Of a DNA stretch of 34,572 bases, positions 6,926 through 14,474 are shown in pieces. This DNA comes from CAYLQA01 sp964385695. Lineage in GTDB: Bacteria; Desulfobacterota; Desulfobulbia; Desulfobulbales; Desulfurivibrionaceae. Within the stretch, counting starts at the first letter, position 1, and the number at the start of each line of letters is the position of its first letter. Both the position numbers and the translations under genes were made by a program. The stretch covers positions 1-34,572 of the forward strand of contig CAYLQA010000039.1 in assembly GCA_964385695.1 (NCBI GenBank). Direction: 5' to 3'. The notes under the pieces were generated by a model, which saw nothing but the letters and a program-made list of their open reading frames with translations, did not search any database and had not been told where the DNA came from.

Positions 6926-9343
6926 ATGGCATTCCAAATCACCAACACTACTTCTCTTTTCGCGTACGGCAATCTCGTTGAAAGCCACAACAACCTCTCA
7001 AAATCAGTCGAACGCCTCTCCTCGGGCCTGCGCATCAACCGAGCAGCCGACGACCCGGCCGGACTCAGCATCGGCACCAGCTTGGACTCCCAGGCAAAAA
7101 GCTTAGGCCAGGCCATCCGCAACTCCAATGACGGCATCTCCATCATGCAGATCATGGACAGCTCACTTTTTGAAATGACAGACATCTTGGGTTCCATCAA
7201 AACAAAGGCTGTTCAAGCCGCGCAGGACACCCAAACGGCTGACACACGGCGCACCATCCAAAGCGACATCGACAAGCTCATGGAAGAGCTTGACATCATC
7301 GCCCAAACATCAACATACAACGGGCAAGATCTTTTAACCGGTATTTTTACCGACAAAGACTTCCAGATCGGCGCCTACGCCAACGAAACCATCTCGGTCA
7401 GTGTCGGCTCTGCCGAAACCGTGAAGGTCGGACACGTTAGAACCGCCCAGCTCTCTATCACAAACTCCACAGGCGGCAATGTTGAGCTCAGCTTTTTCAG
7501 CAACCCCACCAATGAGACCCTCACCATAAAATCCGTTTCCGTCCAATACGACAACACAGAAGAAAACAGCATGGCAGCCTTAGCGGATGCCATAAACGAG
7601 TATACGGACACCACAGAGATCACCGCCCGGGAAGTAGTGGAATCCACCACCACCGATGCAGTACAGGCTGGGACCACAGGCTCGGATTTTGCCATCAACA
7701 ATATAACCATAGGCACGGTCACCACTTTGGCCAATGATGCAGACAGTAGCCTGGTGAACGCCATCAACGCAAAGACCTCAAGCCACGGCATTGTAGCCAG
7801 CACTACTGCCTCGGGCCAGCTCAAACTCGCTTCAAACGATGGCCGCGCCATCAAGGTAGATGGGGCCGGTACCGCCCTAACCGCGGGTGATGCCACTGCC
7901 ATTTCCACATTCGGCTATGTACAAATCTACCAAAACGGCGCCTACTCCCTCAACATGACCAACCTTTCCGAAGGACTTGCCGTCAGCTTTGACTCAGGAC
8001 TACTCGATTTTACCGGCACCATGACCTCCACTATCAATTCCACTTTAGCGACTGGATCTGTACTCACGACCACCTCAACCCTTGATGCGGGCTTCACAGC
8101 CGGAGCCACCCTTACGGGCGATGACTTAGACGGCAATATCGTCACCACTCAAAATTCCACTCTCCTCTCCGCCTCAGTGATGGCCACAGGGACAATAATC
8201 GAAAAAAGCTCGGTTATCGGTGGCACAGCGGTCAATAACGGCAACATCACCACAACAGCCAACAGCCTTTTATCGTCCGGCTCCATAATAAAAAGCGGCA
8301 GCACCCTGGAGGCGGGTACCTTTCTCACCAACGATATCGAAACCGGCACCGGTACCGTCACCGCAGGCACCACTTTATTAACCGATACCGCACTTACGGC
8401 TGACGCAACTCTGACCAAAGATATGCTTTTACTCAACGGGTCTATTATTAATTCAGGATCAACCATGACAGCGAACTCTTATGTTGGAGAGGATCTCACC
8501 CTCAACTCCAATATGACTCTGTCGCAAAACATGACCCTGCTGAGCAACTCCACCATTGCCGACGTAAACGGCAGCACCTCCATCGCCGCAGGCTCAACGG
8601 TTGGTGGTGATACAACTCTCGACGCCAACGTGACCACCACCCAATCAATGACCCTAACATCCGGCTCCGTGCTCGCCACAGGCTCAAATCTGGCCAACGG
8701 CTCCACCATTGGCGGCACGGTAAGCCTCGACGGCGCACACACGACAACCGCCGACCTTTCTTTAGCGGCAAACACGGTCCTCGCGGACAGCACAGTCATC
8801 AAAACCGGTACAATCCTTACCAATGATATAGCCACCACCGTCGGTACCATTACCGCCAGTGAAACTCCAACCGCCGTGGACTACACAACCCAAGGCTCCA
8901 ACACCCTCAACAACGCCATGACGCTTGAGTCCGGCTCTGTCATTGCCAGCGCCTCAACCTTGGCCGCCAATGCAGGTGGCGCAGCCTCCACCCAACTCAC
9001 CAGCGAAAGCACCTTACGGCTATCAGACCTGAGCGTACTCACCGCCAATGACGCCCAGACCGCAATAGTGCTTGCCGATGCGGCCATCGACGACATCAAC
9101 GACCTGCTGAGCAACGTGGGTTCAACACAAACACAACTCACCCACAACGTCAGCAATCTCACGGCAACCCAAACCAACGTGCAAAGCGCAAGATCCAACA
9201 TAATGGACATCGACTTTGCCCAGGAGACCACGGTCTTCACCCGAATGAATGTCCTGGTGGAATCAGGCTCTTTTGCCCTGACCCAGGCCAACGCCATGAC
9301 CACAAGCGTTCTCGACCTGCTCCAGGGAGGCAACGGCAACTAA
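6926..9343 (+). CDS. fliC: Giant flagellin with solenoid-like repeat insert
   Basis: Structural subunit of the flagellar filament, exported by the flagellar type III system. Residues 1-150 are the conserved D0/D1 region (SKSVERLSSGLRINRAADDP, NSNDGISIMQ), and residues about 710-805 the C-terminal D1/D0 region (SARSNIMDIDFAQET and a hydrophobic QANAM end). Between them lies a roughly 550-residue variable insert, making the protein 805 residues against about 280-500 for most flagellins. Residues about 370-690 show a hydrophobic residue every six positions (for example L-TSGSV-L-ATGSN-L-ANGST-I), grouped into modules of about 40. No cysteine is present and Thr/Ser/Asn/Gly dominate, as for many surface-exposed flagellin domains. 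The ATG has a strong AAGGAGG. It is monocistronic, with its own terminator. No fliW, fliD or fliS adjoins it here. Confidence 0.93.
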   Translation: MAFQITNTTSLFAYGNLVESHNNLSKSVERLSSGLRINRAADDPAGLSIGTSLDSQAKSLGQAIRNSNDGISIMQIMDSSLFEMTDILGSIKTKAVQAAQDTQTADTRRTIQSDIDKLMEELDIIAQTSTYNGQDLLTGIFTDKDFQIGAYANETISVSVGSAETVKVGHVRTAQLSITNSTGGNVELSFFSNPTNETLTIKSVSVQYDNTEENSMAALADAINEYTDTTEITAREVVESTTTDAVQAGTTGSDFAINNITIGTVTTLANDADSSLVNAINAKTSSHGIVASTTASGQLKLASNDGRAIKVDGAGTALTAGDATAISTFGYVQIYQNGAYSLNMTNLSEGLAVSFDSGLLDFTGTMTSTINSTLATGSVLTTTSTLDAGFTAGATLTGDDLDGNIVTTQNSTLLSASVMATGTIIEKSSVIGGTAVNNGNITTTANSLLSSGSIIKSGSTLEAGTFLTNDIETGTGTVTAGTTLLTDTALTADATLTKDMLLLNGSIINSGSTMTANSYVGEDLTLNSNMTLSQNMTLLSNSTIADVNGSTSIAAGSTVGGDTTLDANVTTTQSMTLTSGSVLATGSNLANGSTIGGTVSLDGAHTTTADLSLAANTVLADSTVIKTGTILTNDIATTVGTITASETPTAVDYTTQGSNTLNNAMTLESGSVIASASTLAANAGGAASTQLTSESTLRLSDLSVLTANDAQTAIVLADAAIDDINDLLSNVGSTQTQLTHNVSNLTATQTNVQSARSNIMDIDFAQETTVFTRMNVLVESGSFALTQANAMTTSVLDLLQGGNGN
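8039..9000 (+). repeat. Degenerate coding repeats inside the flagellin
   Basis: The encoded residues 372-692 consist of about seven modules of 38-42 residues, each with hexad spacing of hydrophobic residues and frequent GS or TG pairs. Two long units are clearly homologous: one starting at nt 8156 (residue 411) and one at nt 8648 (residue 575). Their shared landmarks, the SV-x-ATG stretch, IGG, TTTA and LTNDI-(E/A)-T followed by GT-(I/V)-TA, all recur at a spacing of exactly 164 residues (492 nt), implying a segmental duplication. Nucleotide identity has drifted, so the duplication is not recent. Confidence 0.75.
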
Positions 9344-9407
9344 TATTCCCTTGACTTGCCGTTCGGACTGTTTATTTTAACAAGAGTGATTCCTAAATAG
9401 AGAAAAT

Positions 9408-9439
9408 AAAAAGGGTTCAGCTTGCTGAGCCCTTTTTTT
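9408..9439 (+). terminator. Rho-independent terminator after flagellin
   Basis: Stem GGGTTCAG (9413-9420) with CTGAGCCC (9425-9432), one G-U pair, loop CTTG, extended by A/T pairs and followed by seven T. It lies 70 nt after the flagellin stop and separates it from the sulfite reductase gene. Confidence 0.88.
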
Positions 9440-9483
9440 GAACCTTTTTCCATTTACCAATTTTTAGTTGTGAGGAGAATATT

Positions 9484-10143
9484 ATGTTAAAAGATGGCGA
9501 AAAAGGCGCGGTGCTGCAGCGTGACAAAGAAACATACGCTGTGGTTCCCCATTTACCCCTTGGCCTGATCACCCCGGAGCAGCTGCGTAAAATCGCAGAT
9601 GTTGCGGAAAAATACAACACCGCCGCGCTTAAGATCACCAGCGCGGCCCGCATTGCCATTGTCGGCCTCAAAGAAGAAGACATCGATAACGTCTGGGCCG
9701 ATCTGGACATGAATCCCGGCGCGGCCGTGGGCATGTGCGTACGCAGCATCAAGGCCTGCCCCGGCAATACCCTGTGCCGCTTGGGCCAGCAAGACGCCCT
9801 GAGCATGGGCAAACAGATGGATGAGCGCTACCATGGCTTTCAATTGCCAGGCAAGATGAAACTTGGTGTTTCCGGCTGTCCCAACCAGTGTGCCGAGACC
9901 TCGGTTAAAGATATCGGCCTGGTGGGCAAAGCCAAGGGCTGGACCGTCATCGTTGGCGGCAACGCCGCATCCCGGCCGCGCCTTGGCGAAACTCTGGCAG
10001 AAGGGCTGAGCACCGAAGAGGCCCTTGCCACCTGCGATCGGATCATCAACCACTTCAAGGATAACGGAAAAAAAGGCGAAAGGATCGGTCGCTTCATGGA
10101 TCGCATCGGATTCGACGCCTTCAAAGAGGCTGTCCTCGCTTAG
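9484..10143 (+). CDS. Assimilatory-type (low-spin) siroheme sulfite reductase, short form
   Basis: A 219-residue nitrite/sulfite reductase-family protein: a ferredoxin-like half domain (about 1-75) followed by the siroheme/[4Fe-4S] domain. The cluster-siroheme ligands appear as ACPGNTLC (C-x5-C) and SGCPNQC (C-x3-C). Short single-unit proteins like this are known from sulfate reducers (the low-spin assimilatory-type sulfite reductase of Desulfovibrio), while NirB or CysI proteins are two to four times longer. It probably reduces sulfite or nitrite, perhaps for detoxification; the physiological role is not settled. GAGGAG precedes the ATG, and terminators bracket it, so it is a single-gene unit. 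Confidence 0.85.
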   Translation: MLKDGEKGAVLQRDKETYAVVPHLPLGLITPEQLRKIADVAEKYNTAALKITSAARIAIVGLKEEDIDNVWADLDMNPGAAVGMCVRSIKACPGNTLCRLGQQDALSMGKQMDERYHGFQLPGKMKLGVSGCPNQCAETSVKDIGLVGKAKGWTVIVGGNAASRPRLGETLAEGLSTEEALATCDRIINHFKDNGKKGERIGRFMDRIGFDAFKEAVLA

Positions 10144-10171
10144 ACAGTTCGTTTACTTAAGGCCGATCATT

Positions 10172-10206
10172 CCCCATGCTTCAAATTGAGGCATGGGGAT
10201 TTTTTT
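10172..10206 (+). terminator. Rho-independent terminator after the sulfite reductase gene
   Basis: Twelve-pair stem starting CCCCATGC (10172) and closing at GCATGGGG (about 10191-10198), 3-nt loop, followed by seven T. It is 29 nt beyond the stop codon. Confidence 0.9.
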
Positions 10207-10254
10207 GCACAAAACACATCATTTCGTTTTGGAAATATCCACACGCTTTTCATG

Positions 10255-10282
10255 TTGACAAAAAACGCAAATCATATATTGT
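10255..10282 (+). promoter_or_regulatory. Promoter of the CAU tRNA
   Basis: Perfect TTGACA (10255-10260), 16-bp spacer, TATTGT (10277-10282), then a G-rich discriminator (AGGGG) as in stringently controlled stable-RNA promoters. It lies about 21 nt before the tRNA. Confidence 0.7.
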
Positions 10283-10303
10283 AGGGGATTCGCTAAGAGT
10301 TAT

Positions 10304-10380
10304 GGGCCTATAGCTCAGCTGGCTAGAGCCACCGGCTCATAACCGGTCGGTCCCTGGTTCGAGTCCAGGTAGGCCCACCA
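10304..10380 (+). tRNA. tRNA with anticodon CAT (Met elongator or Ile2)
   Basis: A 77-nt cloverleaf with encoded CCA: acceptor GGGCCTA/TAGGCCC, anticodon stem ACCGG/CCGGT around CTCATAA (anticodon 10338-10340), T loop TTCGAGT. The acceptor end and anticodon stem exclude initiator tRNA. CAT could be elongator methionine or an isoleucine tRNA whose C34 is lysidinylated by TilS; the sequence alone does not settle this. Confidence 0.95.
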
Positions 10381-10486
10381 CACCGCAAGATGCTTAGCAA
10401 CTGAGGAAAGGTTGAAAACACAGCAACTGATCAGCAAAAATACATGGTTCCACGGCCTTGGCGCAAAACTGCCCGGCCTGAAGGAA

Positions 10487-10520
10487 AAGGTGCAACCGCA
10501 AGAGGTTGGCGCCTTTTTTT
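10487..10520 (+). terminator. Rho-independent terminator between the CAU tRNA and the Nif3-like gene
   Basis: AAGGTGCAACC pairs with GGTTGGCGCCTT (one bulged G, one G-U), loop GCAAGA, then a T8 run ending at about 10520. It probably ends the tRNA transcript after a roughly 110-nt trailer; it stands 30 nt before the start I chose for the Nif3-like gene. Confidence 0.8.
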
Positions 10521-10550
10521 TATTTTGGCGACATGCCGGAAGAAGTGAGG

Positions 10551-11408
10551 ATGGCGCAAAAACTTAGCCTGAAAACATTATTGGCCGCAATCGACGAGAT
10601 GGCGCCGTTTTCCCTGGCAGAGACCTGGGACAACGTAGGGCTGATGGTAGGGGATCCCGCCCAGGAGGTGGAGGGCATTCTTCTTGCCCTGGACCCCACC
10701 GAAGAGGTCCTTGCCGAAGCTATCGCCTCTCAGGCCAACACCCTGATCACCCACCATCCCCCCATCTTCCATCCCTTAAAGAATATTCGCCTCGACAATC
10801 CCACCGGCCGCCTTCTGGCCCAGGCTCTTCAGCACAACATCTCCATTATCAGCTGCCACACCAACCTGGACATTGTCCATGATGGTGTCAGCGATGCCAT
10901 GGCCAAAGGGATCGAGCTTGGCAATCTTCAGCCACTGACAACTCAACAGACGCCTGGCGACGACAATTCCGCCACAATGGGCTTTGGCCGCATCGGCACC
11001 CTGCCCACACCGCTGAGCGCAAAAGATTTTCTTCACCTTCTCATGACCGCGCTCAAAACGCCTGTCTTGCAGGTTGCCGGAAACTGCCCTGAAAAAGTAA
11101 AAACCGTTGCCCTATGCGGTGGAAGCGGCTCCGACCTGACCGAAACCGCACTCAACAAAGGGGCCCAAGTCTATATTACGGCAGAGGTTAAACACAGTGT
11201 GGCCCGCTGGGCCGAGGCCAGCGATTTTTGCGTTATTGATGCCGGGCACTTCAGCACGGAGAACCAGATTATCCCCCTTTTCGCAGACCTTTTAGACAAT
11301 TCCCTGCGAGCAAAGGGAAGCAGCACTCCCATACAAATCAGCAGCAAACAAAGCAACCCCTTCAAGGGGGTTGTTTTACACGATAATACGGTTAGGTATT
11401 GCCACTAA
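10551..11408 (+). CDS. Nif3-like dinuclear metal centre protein (DUF34)
   Basis: Nif3/YbgI family protein of about 285 residues, the bacterial GTP cyclohydrolase type 2-like group; the true substrate is still debated. Metal-site motifs are visible in order: WDNVGLMVG near the N-terminus, THHPPIFH with the paired His, SCHTNLDI (His and Asp), and near the C-terminus DAGHFSTEN with His and Glu. An upstream TTG (10506) overlaps the terminator's stem, and an ATG at 10533 has no ribosome binding site; the ATG at 10551 follows GGAAGAAG and fits the family's N-terminus. It heads a row with the zinc-ribbon gene, rnhA and rnpB, an order also familiar in other deltaproteobacteria. Confidence 0.9.
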   Translation: MAQKLSLKTLLAAIDEMAPFSLAETWDNVGLMVGDPAQEVEGILLALDPTEEVLAEAIASQANTLITHHPPIFHPLKNIRLDNPTGRLLAQALQHNISIISCHTNLDIVHDGVSDAMAKGIELGNLQPLTTQQTPGDDNSATMGFGRIGTLPTPLSAKDFLHLLMTALKTPVLQVAGNCPEKVKTVALCGGSGSDLTETALNKGAQVYITAEVKHSVARWAEASDFCVIDAGHFSTENQIIPLFADLLDNSLRAKGSSTPIQISSKQSNPFKGVVLHDNTVRYCH

Positions 11409-11432
11409 TAAGAGTAAAGTTGAGGAAGAGCA

Positions 11433-12152
11433 TTGAAAGAGAACATTTTACAGTTACAGGAACTCCAGGCCATTGATCAAGAGATCAGCCAGCTGGAAGC
11501 AGAGATAAACGCCGGCAACGAAGGCGTTGAAAAACGCAAGGTCAGCATTGCCGCGCACAAGGAGACTCTGGACGAGCTGAACGAAAAAATCAGCAGTGCC
11601 GATGAGCGTAGGCAGGAGCTTGAGACGGAGATGGAAGAGGAACTGACCCGCATCAAGGAGCGCCAGGGCAAGCTGATGAACGTGCAGACCAACCGCGAGT
11701 ACCAGAGCCTACTCAAAGAAACGGAAGACGGCAAAAAGTCCAACAAGCAGCGCGAAGAGACCATCATGCACCTCATGGAGCAGGTCGAGAACTTCAAAGG
11801 CAAGATCGAGGAAGAAACCAACCTCTGCGATGCCGAAGAAAAGCTGCTGGCAGAAGAAGAGGAGACCGTTGGCAAGCAATCCTCCAAAATCACTACCAAA
11901 AAGAACAAAATCACCAAGAGTCGCGACAAAAAAGCAAAGGCAATCTCCGCGAGCCTTCTGAAGAAATATAACCTGCTTCGCGAAAAACGTAACGGCCTGG
12001 CAGTGGCATCAGTCACCGATGGCGTTTGCCATGGTTGCAACATGAATATCCCGCCACAGCTTTTCAACGAGCTGCTGCGAGAGGACAAGATGCTCTCCTG
12101 CCCGACATGCAACCGCATCATGTACCATAAACCGGCTGAGGAAACCGTTTAA
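11433..12152 (+). CDS. Coiled-coil protein with C4-type zinc ribbon
   Basis: A 239-residue protein with a long, charged coiled coil (about residues 5-180) and a C-terminal zinc ribbon, CHGCNMNIP then CPTCNRIMY (about 201-230), two CxxC pairs that should bind one Zn. This matches the zf-RING_7 family, often located beside nif3 and RNase H genes; related structures suggest a nucleic-acid-binding role but no reaction is known. The start is TTG with GAGGAAGAG directly upstream, 24 nt after the Nif3-like stop. Confidence 0.85.
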   Translation: MKENILQLQELQAIDQEISQLEAEINAGNEGVEKRKVSIAAHKETLDELNEKISSADERRQELETEMEEELTRIKERQGKLMNVQTNREYQSLLKETEDGKKSNKQREETIMHLMEQVENFKGKIEEETNLCDAEEKLLAEEEETVGKQSSKITTKKNKITKSRDKKAKAISASLLKKYNLLREKRNGLAVASVTDGVCHGCNMNIPPQLFNELLREDKMLSCPTCNRIMYHKPAEETV

Positions 12153-12154
12153 CG

Positions 12155-12763
12155 GTGGCCAGACAAAAAGGGCTATTCGACGCAGCGCTGTCGCCTTTAG
12201 AGCAACTTGCAAATACCATCTCCGACGAGATGATCTTGAAACATTGCCCGGATCACGCACCAAGCGAGGTCCGGGCAGCTCTTTTACGTGGGGCCGAGCT
12301 TTTAGCCAAAGATGCTCCCGTGGTCAAGAAGAAAGCCAAGACGGCAACTGGCAAATCTTCCATCAAGGGGCTCACTCTCTTCAGCGATGGCGCCTCCAGG
12401 GGAAACCCCGGTGAAGCGGGCGCCGGATATGCTCTTCTTGACGACTCCGGGATCGAGGTTGGCAACGGCGGCAAATATCTGGGGCAGTGCACCAACAATG
12501 TGGCCGAATACAAGGCCTTGCTCCTTGGTCTTGCCGCGGCCCGAACCCTGGGCGATCAACATCTTAATGTCCGCCTGGACTCGGAGCTCATTGTCAAGCA
12601 GCTCAAGGGGCAGTACAGGGTGAAGAATGAAACCCTCAAGCCTCTTTTTGCCCAGGCCAAACAGGCCCTGGCCGCCTTTGCCTCCTTCACCGTTCAACAT
12701 GTGCCGCGGGCGCAAAACAAACGGGCGGACGAATTGGCCAACGAGGCCATTGATAATAAGTGA
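12155..12763 (+). CDS. rnhA: Ribonuclease HI with N-terminal extension
   Basis: Degrades the RNA strand of RNA-DNA hybrids using two Mg ions. The catalytic carboxylates are seen in order: Asp in FSDGASRGNPG, Glu in NNVAEYKALLLGL, Asp in RLDSELIVKQLKGQY, and the last Asp in NKRADELANEA. The RNase H domain occupies about residues 72-202; the first 70 residues form a predicted helical, Lys-rich extension with no hybrid-binding motif I can recognise. The start is GTG, 2 nt after the preceding stop, with GAGGAAA upstream, so it is cotranslated with the zinc-ribbon gene. The stop codon runs into a heptanucleotide array. Confidence 0.9.
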   Translation: MARQKGLFDAALSPLEQLANTISDEMILKHCPDHAPSEVRAALLRGAELLAKDAPVVKKKAKTATGKSSIKGLTLFSDGASRGNPGEAGAGYALLDDSGIEVGNGGKYLGQCTNNVAEYKALLLGLAAARTLGDQHLNVRLDSELIVKQLKGQYRVKNETLKPLFAQAKQALAAFASFTVQHVPRAQNKRADELANEAIDNK

Positions 12764-12822
12764 CGAGAGACGAGAGACGAGAGACGAGAGACGAGAGACG
12801 AGAGACGAGAGACGAGAGACGA
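12762..12822 (+). repeat. Heptanucleotide tandem array (GACGAGA)
   Basis: Eight perfect copies of GACGAGA and a 5-nt partial copy. It starts on the second base of the rnhA stop codon. A second, degenerate heptamer array in inverted orientation follows 38 bp later, and a related array closes the window after nikK. Confidence 0.97.
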
Positions 12823-12860
12823 AGGGGAAAACACCCCAAAAACCTTGTCAACCTCGAAAA

Positions 12861-12891
12861 CTCGTGACTATTTACCCGTCACTCGTTACTC
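12861..12891 (-). repeat. Degenerate inverted heptamer array upstream of rnpB
   Basis: Read on the minus strand this is a period-7 series: GAGTAAC, GAGTGAC, GGGTAAA, TAGTCAC, GAG. The first unit is the same heptamer (in shifted phase) as AGTAACG at the end of the window. With the forward array at 12762-12822 it makes an imperfect inverted pair, followed on the plus strand by a T run (12892-12897), so it may help end the rnhA transcript. Confidence 0.65.
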
Positions 12892-12897
12892 TTTTTT

Positions 12898-13270
12898 ATG
12901 GAGTGGGTGCATGATCGCCGGTTTTTAACCGGAGGAAAGTCCGAACTCCGCAGGGCAGGGAGGTTCGTAACGCGAACTGGGGGCGACCCCGAGGAAAGTG
13001 CCACAGAAAATATACCGCCGGCCTTGTGCCGGTAAGGTTGAAATGGTGGGGTAAGAGCCCACCGCTTGCCTGGTGACAGGCAAGGCATGGCAAACCCCTC
13101 CCGGAGCAAGACCAAATAGAGAAACGATTGAGGGCGGCCCGCCCGATGTTTCCGGGTAGGTTGCACGAGGTGCCGGGCGACCGGCATCCTAGATAAATGA
13201 TCATGGCCCTTTAGCGGTGTGACTTGATCACACGGCGAGGGAACAGAATTCGGCTTATAGCCCACTCCAT
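12898..13270 (+). ncRNA. rnpB: RNase P RNA, class A
   Basis: Catalytic RNA that matures tRNA 5' ends. Helix P1 pairs GGAGTGGG (12900-12907) with CCCACTCC (13261-13268), extended by AT pairs. Conserved blocks occur in order: GAGGAAAGTCCGAACTCC, CCACAGAAAATATACCGCC, GGTAAGAGCCCACCG, CCCGGAGCAAGACCAAATAG, CCTAGATAAATGA and ACAGAATTCGGCTTATAG. A T6 run follows P1, consistent with termination. The peripheral P19-type hairpin near the 3' end is made of a palindromic element found elsewhere in the window. A weak promoter (TTGTCA 12845-12850, 17 bp, CTATTT) lies in the heptamer region. Confidence 0.95.
13213..13241 (+). repeat. Palindromic dispersed element, copy inside rnpB
   Basis: A 29-nt unit: AGCG, stem GTGTGA (13217-13222), loop CTTGA, stem TCACAC (13228-13233), GGCGAGGG. 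It is 28/29 identical to the copy before cobO (27590-27618) and 25/29 to the one before aroD. It occupies the P19 position of RNase P RNA, and its flanks (CCCT and AGGG) close the helix. Confidence 0.8.
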
Positions 13271-13301
13271 TTTTTCACCTTGAATCCTGAGTGTTGACCA
13301 T

Positions 13302-14468
13302 ATGTATTCAGCAGCAGCAATCATAGCCGCCGGCGGCTCAGGATCAAGAATGGGGCACACCCAGCCCAAACAATTCCTTACGCTTAACGGCACCCCGATC
13401 CTGGTGCACACCATCCGCGCATTTCTTGCGGTTTCTTCCGTCAAAAAAATTATTGTGGTCGCCCCGCAAAAGTTTCTCGACACAACCAAACAACTGCTTG
13501 CCGAACATAAGCTTGCCTCACAATGCCAGGTGGTTGCTGGGGGAAAGGAGCGTCAGGATTCGGTCAGGGCGGGACTCGATCATGTTGGGGCAAAATGCGA
13601 TCTTGTTGCCGTGCATGACGGAGCGCGCCCCTTGATAGACCCTGTGGATATCGAGCGCTGCCTTGCCCAGGCACATGACAAAGGCGCAGCCATTCTGGCC
13701 ATTCCGGTGAAAGACACGCTCAAGCAGGTGGCCGGGCAGAATGAAATTGCAGCAACGGTGGACCGCAGCAGTCTGTGGCAGGCACAGACGCCGCAGGCAG
13801 CCAGAACCAAACTCATGGGGCAGGCGTTCAAAAAGGCGGAGCGGGACGGATTTCTTGGCACGGATGAGGCATCCATACTTGAACACTGCGGCATACCAGT
13901 AGCTGTGGTCGAGGGCAACGAGACAAACATCAAGGTCACCCGGCCAAGCGACATCACCATCGCGGAGGCATTGCTCATGCAACAAAACACCACCAGCCAA
14001 CGCATAGGCCACGGTTACGATGCCCATCGCCTGGTTGAGAATCGACCCCTCATCTTAGGTGGGGTGGAAGTACCCCATCACCTTGGCCTGTTGGGCCATT
14101 CCGATGCCGATGTCCTTACCCACGCCCTGTGCGATGCACTGCTCGGGGCCATAGCTGCCGGGGATATTGGCAGGCATTTTCCGGATAATGACCCGAAGTA
14201 TAAGGGGGTGTCCAGCCTTCTTCTTTTAGAAGAGGTTATGGAACTCGTCGAAAAAAAAGGGTACACTGTGGCCAATGCCGATGCCACGGTACTCGCCCAG
14301 CAACCAAAGCTTGGCCCGCATTTTCCGGCCATGCAGGAAAATATGGCCCGTATCTGCAAGATTGCAACGGACGCACTGAACCTCAAGGCCAGCACCACTG
14401 AAGAGATGGGATTTGTCGGCCGCGAGGAAGGAATTGCGGCCCACGCCATTGTCCTGCTCAAAAAATAA
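13302..14468 (+). CDS. ispDF: Bifunctional IspD/IspF, MEP isoprenoid pathway
   Basis: Fusion of 4-diphosphocytidyl-2-C-methyl-D-erythritol synthase and 2-C-methyl-D-erythritol 2,4-cyclodiphosphate synthase. The IspD part (about residues 1-230) shows the CTP-binding IIAAGGSGSRMG, KQFLTLNGTPILVHTI, VHDGARPLI and TDEASILEH. The IspF part (about 233-388) shows GHGYDAHRL with metal Asp/His, ILGGVEVPHHLGLLGHSDADVL, GDIGRHFPDNDP and TTEEMGFVGREEGI. The fusion skips the non-consecutive IspE step, as in other known IspDF proteins. It starts 31 nt after rnpB; the ribosome binding site is weak (TGAGTG). Confidence 0.96.
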   Translation: MYSAAAIIAAGGSGSRMGHTQPKQFLTLNGTPILVHTIRAFLAVSSVKKIIVVAPQKFLDTTKQLLAEHKLASQCQVVAGGKERQDSVRAGLDHVGAKCDLVAVHDGARPLIDPVDIERCLAQAHDKGAAILAIPVKDTLKQVAGQNEIAATVDRSSLWQAQTPQAARTKLMGQAFKKAERDGFLGTDEASILEHCGIPVAVVEGNETNIKVTRPSDITIAEALLMQQNTTSQRIGHGYDAHRLVENRPLILGGVEVPHHLGLLGHSDADVLTHALCDALLGAIAAGDIGRHFPDNDPKYKGVSSLLLLEEVMELVEKKGYTVANADATVLAQQPKLGPHFPAMQENMARICKIATDALNLKASTTEEMGFVGREEGIAAHAIVLLKK

Positions 14469-14474
14469 ACGCCC

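Noticed and set aside
10381..10520. 4.5S (SRP) RNA or tmRNA
   Set aside because: The conserved SRP GGAAGCAGCC-type loop and tmRNA tag or tRNA-like ends are missing.
12762..12891. CRISPR array
   Set aside because: The units are 7 nt with no spacers; they are simple tandem repeats.
12879..13265. Minus-strand open frame of 128 codons
   Set aside because: It is the reverse complement of RNase P RNA; its translation merely reflects the conserved RNA sequence.
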